A DNA stretch of 64,000 nucleotides from Datnioides undecimradiatus (lineage: Eukaryota > Chordata > Actinopteri > Lobotiformes > Datnioididae), in assembly GCA_008933995.1 (NCBI GenBank), contig WARS01000028.1:2014001-2078000 (forward strand). Direction: 5' to 3'. This document shows, in pieces, positions 50,851-62,010 of the stretch; position 1 is the first letter of the stretch, and the number at the start of each line of letters is the position of its first letter. The position numbers and the translations under genes were made by a program. The notes under the pieces were generated by a model that was not told the origin of the DNA, did not search any database, and was given only the letters and a program-made list of their open reading frames with translations.

Positions 50851-53800
50851 AACTGGTCTGTCCAGTTTTTTTTTAAGAGCGTTTGGTTTTTTGAGCGCGC
50901 TGGTTGTCACAGCGTCGCTGGAGTGCGTTCAGGACAAACACAGTCATGGAAAGTGTTTTTAGTCTCTTCTGGTCCGGCTGGGATGGAAGCTGAGCTGAAG
51001 GAAACTGTCGATAACTTGGGGGTGCGTTCGGACTCCTCGGGTCCTCAGTCCCGTCTAACAGCCGATGGTTGTTTTACATTGTGAGCAGCGAGACAGGAAG
51101 CGCCGGCGTCATGTTCAAAAACGGATCGCTGGGCTGCTCAGACAATCAGAACACACCGCTCTGTAGCTCCAAACACACAAACACATCGAAAACATGGTGC
51201 TGACGGAGGGAACAAGGCTTTTTTATGTTTTTAGCACAGAGTCTATTGAGCTGAGCTGATGGTCGACGAATCGATTAGACACCAAAAAAACAACAACCTT
51301 AGTTTTAGAGAGGTTACAGCCTGAGGCGCTTCTGTTTCACTGATTAATACGTCAGATGTTTCCTGTTAATGCTGAGGTAACAGCGATTAGCTCGCTAATC
51401 TTTGTGTCATATCACCAAGACGTTTGGGGATCACGTCGGGCATTTTTATCAGAACTTGTGTAGCTAGCCTGCGTCATCGTGCTAGCTCTGTGCCCGTCAG
51501 CTAGCTAATCGATGACTGGCCAATCGCCGGTGGTTGGTTAGTCGCTGAACTGTCACCTCTATCTATTTACCTTTTTATCCGGCTAGCAGTTAGCCTAGCA
51601 ACTTTGAATCAGTTAGCTAGCTGTAGCTGGCTCACTATATGCCTTTTTTTGGCAGTGTGGTGGCTAGCCTTAGCCTTTTTTTAGCCATAGCCTGTTAGCT
51701 CTCCACTGCCCAGCCTTATGAAGCACAGATTCAGTTTTATTTCAGTTTAAAGATTTAAAAAAACACCAGAAAATAACTGTTTGTGTTAACTTTCACCATT
51801 TTGTTGCCTGTTTTTAATTAACCAAAGTCCGATGAGCGAAGGACACAAAATGGCCGAAGGAGATGTGAAGAGAGAGACGAAGGTGGAGTAACGTAGGGTT
51901 GAAATCATGTTAAAATCAAAGGGCTGTGATATAAAAGAAATGGGAATGTCAGAAGCTAAAACCTGTTGGACTTTGAGCTTTTGCTGCTGCAGAAATTTGC
52001 TAAGTTAACGTTTGTAAACCATATATTCCATATTTTAACAGTTTTAACCAGTCGCTGTCATGAATTGATACAATTAGAAGGAAAACAAACGACCGTTTGT
52101 CCGCACCGCTCCGTTTTTAGCTCGCTAATGAAATTTCAGGCTTCAGACACGCAGAAATCACACGACTCGTCAAAATGTCCTCCGTGATGTCACGGCACAG
52201 AGCGGCGTTTGTTTACATGGCTGGAAAATGTGGCGACGTGGCATAAAAGAGCCGGGCGTCACTTCCCTCCCGCCGCTCGCCTCCGAGGAGTAAAATCGAT
52301 TCTGTGGAGTCTGTGTGTCTGAACAATGGGCTTTATGAGCTCGGCAGCAGCGAAAGCCTGAAGGTCGTTCACATACAGAGAGCGAAATGTGGTCTTCACT
52401 GTCAGCTTTAAACACACAGTCGTCCTTTAACGTTAAACTGTGGCCATGACAGGTTTGGTCCCGACTCTGAGTTAGGAGAATTCAGGGTTTTAATATCGAC
52501 TGAATGATCAGTAATGAGTGGAAAGGGGCTCCGGTCACATCAGGAAGTGTCGAGGCTGCAGCTTGCGTCGCCGTCCGGTGCTTTAATGTTTTGTTTTTAA
52601 GCGTTTTGAGCAGGTCGCTTCGGTTTTCGGACAAAAATCAACAAAAGAAATCGCAAATGAGCTCAAGTGTCCGGTCGGATAAACGGTGAGCGGCGCTAAA
52701 AGAGGACGAAGACACACGGCTTTGTTGACCGTCAGTCAGCTCATCATTTTAACCTGCTGAATCAGCTTCTTCCCCCGTTCATCTCTGAGCTCATCGGTCA
52801 TGTGACCTCAGCGCTCGTTATGTCACAGCTTCATTTAAAAAATGTGCTTCCAGCTCAAAAACCAGTTTGATTCACATGGCGCTGGATCGTCACAGACGTT
52901 ATCTCAGGGCACTTCTTCATTTTATTAGAAACAAGCAGCAAACAGTAACAATACTCAGCTGCTAAAGACACTGAATCAACCACTGCCTGGTTCATTTATA
53001 CATGAAATGTTCATTATTAGACTCTCCAGACATGAGTAGCCTGATGTGTAGAAATCTATTTAAGTTGTTTCATAAAAGCGAGATAGTATGAAAATATAAA
53101 AATAAAATAAAAACAATGGAAGTGAAGCTGAAACAAGTCAAATCAGAATAATTTGTCAGGTGAAAGTGTGCTGGACTGAAAATGATGCAGGATTATAATT
53201 ATTACAGTTATATTGATTTTAAATCATTAGTTTAATCGTACGTGTGATCTTAACCTGTTGGTTTGTCGGGTACATGCTCTGTAGTCGCCTGCTTCCCTCT
53301 CAGTGCATGCTGGGAAAGCCTGGCGCTTCCTCCTGAACTGGATAATCCGGTGTGTGCTGCTGTTACCGCCTCCTGCCTGTTCTCTGGGCGTCACATGGTG
53401 TGGTCGCACTTCCTGGTATGACTCGAGTCCCGATCAGACGGCGTCGATTCGATAAAACGGGATCTTTGTGCGCGGTGCGTGACGCAACACAGCGACGATT
53501 CAGCAGATTATTAAATAAATAAATGACAAAATAACGACGATAATGTGATCAGTCAGAACGACAGGTCAGGTATTGATCAGAGGTCAGTATTGGTAAGCGG
53601 ATCTATCAATGTGATCAGGGAGGGGAGGGGTCTTTGAAGATGCTTCTTATTTATTTACAACAATTTAATTAATATTTATTAATCTACATATTTACTACGA
53701 TGTGCAGTTCATACCGTATACTTGAATGTGTGTTTGCGTGTGTCGTATGTAGCAGCGTGTGTGCGTCAACGTCGCGAGAGGTTTTCTAAAAGCTTGTTCC

Positions 53801-53904
53801 CTCACACACACACACACACACACACACATTTATATCTTTACTCACACACACACACACACACACACACTTATATCTTTACTCACACACACACACACACACA
53901 CACA
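53801..53904. repeat. Three CA tracts linked by TTTATATCTTTACT
   Basis: CA runs repeated three times with an identical spacer, unit about 40 bp. Confidence 0.95.
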
Positions 53905-54285
53905 ACTGTTAACGAACGCACTCTGCAGTTTGTCAAGTGAGGAGGAGGAGGAGGTCATGTGACACATCGGCCTGGCAACCGTGATGTAGCGCGTGTGCGA
54001 CGACGACGTGACGCACAGAAGGAACTGATGATGCACACAGACACTACCTGCTCCGCCCATCTCAGGGGAAGCTCCGCCCCCCTTAACTCCCCCAGCCTCC
54101 TGTACCTGGACAGGAAACAGGAAGTAACTGTTTGTTGTTTGTTTGTTTTTTAAAAGATTTGATTGGTTGGTTGGTTGATTGTGTTTTTCTGTTTGTTTTT
54201 TAATTTTTTAAAGGTTTTTTTAGTGACGAGTGCTGAGTCGTAACTTTGTGCCTTCAGTATCTCATCGCCATGCCACGCCCACCCA

Positions 54286-54334
54286 ACACAGACACACACA
54301 CACATTAACAGACACACACACACATTAACAGACA
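54286..54334. repeat. CACATTAACAGACACA minisatellite
   Basis: Just over two copies of a ~22-bp unit made of a CA run and ATTAACAGA. Confidence 0.85.
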
Positions 54335-56318
54335 CGTTGTCATGGCAACAACCTCAGACTTTCAGTCGGTATCTTTAGGTGCAACTCACGATGGTGTCAC
54401 AAAGACACGGGTGAGTTTCAGCGGCCAAAGTCTGCGTCCTGATTGGCTCCTGGTTCGTTTCAGCAAAGCCCAAAGACGTCATGTGAACCGTGTGACCTCT
54501 GACCTCTGCCTCCAAAACCCCTGAGACCAGTGTGAGCACCCAGTAACAGAGTGTAGTTGTTGTTTTGTCATTTTGCCCTGAACCGTGTCTGGCTGGCTGT
54601 AGTTATAGTTCAAAGAGCCATTTTACTGCTCACACACGTGAATTTGATTAGAAAACACACAAAAAACAGAATCCTCAAAGATTTTTAAACAGAAATTAAT
54701 TAAAAATGTTAAAAATAAGACCTCATGATTGTCTGAATGTTGGTTCAGACAGTGCCAACACACTTTCTTTATGTCTGTAGATGAGTGGCCATAAACTACA
54801 AACTGGATCGTCCGGTTTAGATCCGGATCCAGTCTGAATGCATTAGGTTTGGCTCAATACAGCTGCACCTTTATTGGCAAGAGGCTGGATACTCGATTAT
54901 CCCAGCTGTCTTGAATGCAGCATTATTAGCAGCTGCTCAATATTAATGTTTCATGGAGGCCCATTCCCACCAGGAAAAGAAAACATCACATTTCTTTATT
55001 TTCTGTTATAAAATTTAAACAGTTTTCAGTCAAAACTGTCACAAATTGTGGTTTCATTTGAAAACTTAATTATTTTTACCCAGTTTATATTCATCATTCT
55101 TCATATTTATACTGAAAAAGTCAAAGTATTGATTTAATAGCTCATATTTTTTATTTACCATCAGTATTTTGTTGATTTCATCAGTCATATATCATCTGTG
55201 CAGGTTTTCTGGTAGTAATGGGCTTCCGTAGTGTTTACAGAGCCAGCAGCGCAGGCTAATGCACCAACCACAGACTGTAGCTTTAAACTGATTCAACACT
55301 GACATCAAAAGTGTGTGTTTGTGTGTGTGTCGGTGTGTGGGTGGGTTGTATAACATGGCTGCACAATGTACAGACACATATCAGCCAACTGTCGCCGCGT
55401 GTCGCCTCAGGACGGACGGGCGACGCCTGATGACGACAGGGCTAAGCTAACACTAGCCGTTTGACCGCTAGCGTCGAGCCGCTAGCTGCTGCACTGATGT
55501 TTTCTCTACAGTGAAGCTAACACTAGCCTACTGCTAACTGACTGCTAGTAGCACCTAGGAAATTTGTACCTGCGAGCTACAGTCGCGTGGCGCGCCTCAC
55601 AGAGGTGCTCGCTGACGCGCACTGTTAGCATTAGCATTAATGTGGTTCTTTTTTCATGTTGGTACCTCAGACTGCTCAGTTATTGTTTTTATGATCATTA
55701 CTGTTGTCATTGTTGTGACTAACACCCAGGGCATTTGGTTGAATCTACCAAAGTGCATTCCTTTACAGAGCTAGCTGAAAGCTAGCTGCTCACGGACAGA
55801 CAGGTGGGGCAAAGGGTGGAAAGTAGGACAGAAAGCAAAGAGTACGTGAATCAAGGGGCAATCAGAGGAAACTGCTGCCTTTCAGACAATGAGGAGGGAA
55901 AAGAGAACATGTGATAGTGTTTTTGTTTTTTTAAAGTTTTTATCAACAGGCTGCAGTCCCACAGAAACATGGAGTTCAGCGGACCTCCTGGTAGCATTCA
56001 GAGTGTGAAAGCAGCTGTAGCCTAACAAGCCTGCTAGCCTGTTAGCATTTAGCTTCTACCGGGAGGTCTCTGCAGCCAGAAGTTAGCCACTGTTAGCGTG
56101 AAGCTGCGCTGTATTTCTGTGACATTTGCCAGCTGAGTTTTATTGTGGATTTTATCTGTAAATAATGTTGAAAAATGTTTGAATAATACTTTTTTTTGGT
56201 TGAATGCGCTGCTGTGCCACGCCGCGGCCAGTTTTACAACGTACTGTATCTACTGTACAGAACACAGAAGTCGACACTTTTTCTAGTGAGCCTTTGTTAA
56301 ATTTTATTGTGGTGGAAA

Positions 56319-56345
56319 ATTATTATTATTATTATTATTATTATT
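56319..56345. repeat. (ATT)n microsatellite
   Basis: About nine ATT units followed directly by AATAAAAC. Confidence 0.95.
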
Positions 56346-57246
56346 AATAAAACAGTTTTATTGTTCATGTTTTTGTATGTTTCTTTCAGTGAGTTGGTGT
56401 GTGGACGGCTGACAGCAGAATCAAGTCGGCCCCAGTTTTAAATTGTGTTTATTTGTTTTCAAATTTGATTTTAAATTTAATTATTTCCTTTTTGCATTTT
56501 CAGCTCAGTTCAGCTCAGTGTTTTTAGTTTAACAAGCCAACAAAACTGCATTAGATTAGCATTTCGGCTTGATTAGCTAGCTAGCTAGAAATGTTCTGTT
56601 AGCTCACTAGCTCATTTAATTTGGCATTTCAGGTGTTTTTAAAACATGAACTGTCAGGACTACGGCACAGAAACAGACATCATCTGAATGTGTGTTACAA
56701 AGATGAGTATAGCATGCTAGCTAATGTTCCGCATTCTAACAACAAAGGGGAATTTCAAGAAAACTTTATATTGAGATAAATAGTTGCTACAGCTTGAAAG
56801 TGGGTTATAAATGTTAATAAGCTATTAATAAATTGATGATTGATGGACTGATACTGATACCAGAGCAGCTGAGACAGACTCCAGTGTTTTCACACCTGAT
56901 GGACACATGTTAAAGACATAAAGTCTTAATTTCAGGTGGAGGATGATTTAATAAACTGCTGCAGGGTGAATTCTTCCTCTTCCATCCCAGGTGGAGATTC
57001 ATCCCACTGCACATCAAACATCTCCAAACACAGAGGGATCCTGGTTTAGACCGGGGTTACCATGACGACGTAGGCTCACAGGTGCTAATGAATGCAGTGT
57101 TGCCAAGGAGTAGGAGGATGTGACATCACAGCTCTGTGACAGGGAGCCAGGAAATAGCAAGCTGCATTGCTGTGACAACCGGTAATAGCAGGGAGGCGTT
57201 AGCGGCGCCGTTTTAGATTAGTGCACACAAGCAGGAGGTGCCGAAT

Positions 57247-57270
57247 CACACACACACACACACACACACT
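57247..57270. repeat. (CA)n microsatellite
   Basis: Pure CA tract followed by CTCACTCACAGG. Confidence 0.95.
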
Positions 57271-59136
57271 CACTCACAGGATGTAAGGGTGTCATTCAGA
57301 GAAAATCTTTATTTATCTTGATTCACAAAAACAAAAACCTGACATTTTGGACCACGCTCAGCAGAAACTGGTGCAGACAGTAATGGTCACTTTTCATTCA
57401 ATACTAACGACATATTATGCTAGCATGCTAACACACTGAGCTTAGATTATGCTAATGTTAGCATTGTCATTGTGTGCATGCTGAAACCTGATTGTGTCGT
57501 TCAGGATCCAAACACCTGAACTTATTGTTTATCTGGGTAGTTTTTAATTTTATAAGATGTGCTCATCATTTTGGCTCCTCCCAGCTTCCATACATTCACT
57601 GAGCCTGTCTGTATGACATGTCCATTGTGCGACTGGACTGGTTGGTGTGTATTTCACTTAGTCCTCCCTCTGGTTAGCGCTGCTGCTCATGATTATTTTC
57701 ATTACTGGGTTGAAAAATGCCCAAAACGCTGATTCACGTTGAAATGCACACAGAATAGTTACAGTCAGAGGAAATGTTGTCACTGTAAACTGACCCACAT
57801 GGTTAACCAGTTATCAAAATAGCTGCAGATTAACTCTCATGGGATCAATCAATCAGTGAACTGACCACAGTTAAACAGCTTCGACCAGACTGCTGAGCAA
57901 CATTTTACTGTTTCCGTGCTCATTCTCTCCTTCACTCTTTCCGTCTTTCCCTCCTGCCAATGCAAGATAATTAATTCGCCATGGTAACGAGGAGCAGCCA
58001 TGTGATTGGAGCAGCTGTGTTCCATATTAGGCCGCAGGCAGATTAGCTGGAAGGGCACGGCTGCTAATTATAGAAGCTAGCATGAAGCTAACAGGCTAAC
58101 GCGTTCAGAGCAGATCTGCACGAGCAGCTGCTGCCTGGCTCGAGGGCTGGGGTGGTCAGAGGACTCTACCCACAATGCACCAGTCCGGTTGGTCATTGAG
58201 AGAACAGCTCATTTAAAGGGGCATTACACTTTTTTTCCAGACAAATGTCTGATTGATGAGCCTTTTGCTTGGTTTATTCAACATACCTTGAATAATTAGT
58301 TTTACCTAAACCTCCATTTAGCAGCTTTTCTGGAGCTTTCAGTCATACCACATGGTCTTTATCAGGAGATGGACGACGTTTTCTCGAATTTACAGTTTTA
58401 TTTGTTTAAAAACTTAAATTTTACAGTTGATTCCTTCGAAACCAAGTGAATTCAGTCTACCATTCATGCAGGAAACATCAATACAGTGTTTTTATGGCTT
58501 CAACATCATGTTGGATGGAAATATTCTAAACGTTCTGTTTTCTGTTTTGACCACATTTCTAAATATTGAACAAAACAATAAAAATATACCCGCAGCCGAG
58601 CGTCAGAGCATCAACAGTGATGGCTGTTGTTTGGCGAGGGCGCGGTGAGGAAGTGATTAATCAGATAAAGCTCCAAATTTAACCTGACCCTGTTTACATA
58701 GCGTCACTCGGTCCGCCAGGTCGGCCAATCAGAGCCTGAGAGAGCCAGGAAACAGTTTCACTTCTGATGTCACGACTCCAGATATTTGAAATTCAACAAT
58801 GTTCATTTCCATGTTCCTCTGTGTGTGACAGCTGAGCCTGTTAGCCTTTAGCCTCAGTCTGTTAGCAGGATAGCATGTACGTAGGCACGAAGATCAAACA
58901 GTGTTTTAGACTTTTTACCTTTTTATCATTTTAAAAATGATAAATAAAAACGTGTTTCTGTGAATCTGTCTCACGTCATTTGATATGAGGATTATTAAAA
59001 ACATTAGCGGTAAATAAAGAAAACAGTTTATTAGCTTAGCTTTTATTAGCTTAGCTGCTTGAACCAGTCACGTCTACTTCCTGTCTGTATTCAGCCCACA
59101 CATATGAAGATAAACCCTTAAACATTTTCATATTAA

Positions 59137-59140
<4 letters not shown>

Positions 59141-59186
<46 letters not shown>

Positions 59187-59188
59187 CA
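59141..59188. repeat. (TG)n(CG)n microsatellite
   Basis: About 20 TG units ending in four CG units, a Z-DNA-prone alternating purine/pyrimidine tract. Confidence 0.95.
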
Positions 59189-59317
59189 GGTTGGTGTCCA
59201 GCTCTGACACACCTCCAACCTCCGTCACGTCATCAAAGCTGGTGCTGAGTCAGTGACGGAGGTTAATCTGGAGGATCCACCGCGTGACGCCTCCTGCTGC
59301 AGGTCTGAAACAGGCCT

Positions 59318-59320
<3 letters not shown>

Positions 59321-59355
<35 letters not shown>

Positions 59356-59425
59356 CCGTCATGATCTCCTGCTGAGCTCTGAGCTGCATCCAGTTTTAAA
59401 TAGACACACACACACACACACACAC
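59321..59425. repeat. Facing TG and CA microsatellites
   Basis: (TG)n at 59321-59354 and (CA)n at 59403-59425, complementary, with a 48-base spacer. Confidence 0.9.
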
Positions 59426-61439
59426 TGGTAACCTGATAGAGTGTGACTTGCTGCAAGGGATTATGGGTCCAAATTAATATCCACTTACTGTACAAATGTC
59501 AAAGCACCGTGGCTCACAGCACTGACTGTGTGCGCTTCATAACTCAACGTGACTTTTATTGTTTCATAAATTCAAACGGCTGCGCGTCCGAACCTGACGG
59601 AGACCTTCGGTTCGCTGCTGCCAGGGGATCTGATCCCGGACCTGTTTTCTATTCACACTGCACGTACAATACACACTTTATGGTAACAAACGTGCAAAAC
59701 CAGGCGTCGGTCACGTGTTAGGCTGCTGCAGACTGAGGACTCCCGCTGGCTTGGTGCCGCGTCTGCAGGACTGTTCATCACCTGTTTACTGTTTAATGAT
59801 ACTTTGATTCAGAATGATCCACGATCAGCCCAAACACCTCAGCCTCCTCCGTCACTGTCCGTGTCTCTGTCCGCGCTGCTGTCACAGTCTGTGGTCTCTG
59901 GACGAGTTCAGTTGTATTTAAATGTATTTTATAATAAAATTGTTTATTTCCGTGTGTGTAATGGAAATCAACAGTTGAATCTATGTTTTTAGGTTCAGAC
60001 TGCCTCGCCTGCAGCACCACAGGTGATCTGTTTCACACCTGCGCATGTTTTTATATTGATCAGTGATTCATTTCTCTATTAACTGATTAATCGTTTGATC
60101 TCAAAACATCAAATAAAAGTGATAAATTCACAGATCACGCAGCGACGACCTGTCAAACCCCCAAAATGTTGTGTTTTCTGTCATCTGAGAGCAAGAAATC
60201 AGAAAAATTCTCACGTTTGATCCTTTTTTGAGTCGATATCTCAGCTGTTTGCAGCTCCATCAAAACGTGTTCAGGCTTAAAACCATGTTTTCAAACATCG
60301 TGTATATTTAAACTGAAACACGCTGAACATTACTATTATTCATTACTGTTTGAACCTTTGGATTGTTCGGTATCTTCCTCCTTATATATGTCACATGATC
60401 TCTATTTGATCTCTATGTTGTGAATGATTTTATGTCCCCAAGGCGTTTAGCGTAGCATAGCATAAAGCCTGGAAGTGAAGGGAAACTGCTAGCATAGCCA
60501 CCATGTTTGCTGAAAACCTTGAAAGTCCAGAGTCCTGCTGTGCAGACACACAGATCCCCTCTCCATGACAGGCAGCCGACTCTGCACACCCCCCGCCAGC
60601 TCTCCCAGCATGCACTGGGCTGTCACCTGAGCAGGTGGAGGAGAAGGGGGGGGTCTCTGACCTACAGACCCACATAATGAACAAAAAGGAGAGAGAGCGG
60701 GGGGGGGGTCGGCTGATGAGAGCAGAGATGAATTAGCAGCAGGTGTCACACTCATCGCCGGTGGCCATGTTGGCTGCAAGGCTGTTGCCGGGGTAACTGT
60801 TGGCCGGTGTCCTGTTTATGTTGCCGTGGCGACCAAACTGTCTGCGTGGCGCTTTGTGTTTCGCACCTGGTCTCATTTACACTTCATTCATTTGTTCTGA
60901 ACGTGTTCAGTGGACTTTAATTCACTGAGCCCGACCAAACCAACACGTCGGGCTACAAATGATAACTAACCCACACAGACCAGCGGGACCAGTTTAACCC
61001 AATGTAAAACTGCTGAGTCATTATAATCCAGTCTACATCCATTAGATTAACCCATTCTGAGCCGTGCCAAACAATCCTGCGCAAACCTGTCCAGTCAGTC
61101 CCGAACATGGTCTGAACTCATACCAACTCTTCTAATCCACATGTTGTACCCCGCCCCCCCTTCAGACCCCAGCCTGAGCCCAGATTAACCCGACTGTTCC
61201 AACCCGAGACAACCAGTAAACCAGTTTGACTGAAGCTGTTCAGACCCACTCAGTCTCGCTCTCACCCAGTGTACCAGTCCACACTGTAACCCAACATGAC
61301 CAGCTGAACCAGTTCAAACCAGTCTGACAGCATGTAATCCAAACCCTGGTAGACCACATTGTGAGAATGGACCAGGCCCAATTGAACACACATCAAACCA
61401 GTTCAGACCTCTTGCGAACTTGTGATTGGATGAGCCATC

Positions 61440-62010
61440 TGTGACAAGGCGGGTCTATGAACCCAATAGCTCGACTCCACACTCAGAATAAAGTTCAAAG
61501 GATTTTATTTGCTAAGGCAAAGTCACAGAAACCGGGAAAAAATAAACACAAAGTATCAACGTAAATCTCTCAGCGGCGCTGAGGAAAAATAAGGCCGAAG
61601 CCAACAGAAAATCACTCTTTCGAGGAAACACCAGAAATAAGCGGCTCCAAAGTAAACAACACAAAATCGCTCGTAATCGAGGAACAAAAGCAAACAAAGT
61701 AACAACCAAACCTTGAAGGCAGACAGGAACAAGTGCAAGGAACTTTTTAGTAAGGTAACGACACTGGTTCTCGGTTCAGACATGACACGACGAACTGGCA
61801 CAAGACAGGGGGAGACGCAGACTTTTATACACAAGAGGAAATGGGGAACAGGTGGAAACAATCAGGGCGGGGAAGACAATCAGACAGGCGGGAAACACGA
61901 GAGGAAGGGCAAGCCACCTGAAACGAGAGGGAAGTTAGATCTTTCAAAATAAAACAGGAAATCACGAGACAAGACACAGACACCAGCTTGACCAGACTTA
62001 GATCTTGACA
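61440..62010 (-). repeat. 3' LTR of the gypsy element, 571 bp
   Basis: Bounded on the minus strand by TGTCAA at 62010, directly after the polypurine tract, and by TGTCACA ending at 61440, giving the expected TG...CA ends. The inner boundary is firm. The outer one is inferred from the terminal CA, since the 5' LTR is out of view. Confidence 0.7.
61822..61829 (-). promoter_or_regulatory. TATA box in the gypsy LTR
   Basis: TATAAAAG on the minus strand about 180 bases into the LTR. Transcription would start near 61795, with an AATAAA at 61509-61504 for the 3' end. Together these divide the LTR into U3, R and U5. Confidence 0.6.

Larger units (their letters stand above)
50766..61439. other. 10.7 kb past dyrk2: 3' UTR and intergenic DNA, no gene recognised
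   Basis: No open frame here resembles a known protein and none is longer than about 100 codons. Many short frames are microsatellite artefacts. Content is unique A/T-rich DNA, GCTAGC-type motifs, CA/TG tracts (53801-53904, 54286-54334, 57247-57270, 59141-59188, 59321-59354, 59403-59425), an ATT tract (56319-56345) and a 12-bp inverted repeat (59217-59228 with 59253-59264). Confidence 0.6.

Noticed and set aside
59217-59264. 12-bp inverted repeat AACCTCCGTCAC with a 24-base spacer
   Set aside because: Short arms in a repeat-rich region with no supporting context; listed only as part of the intergenic description.
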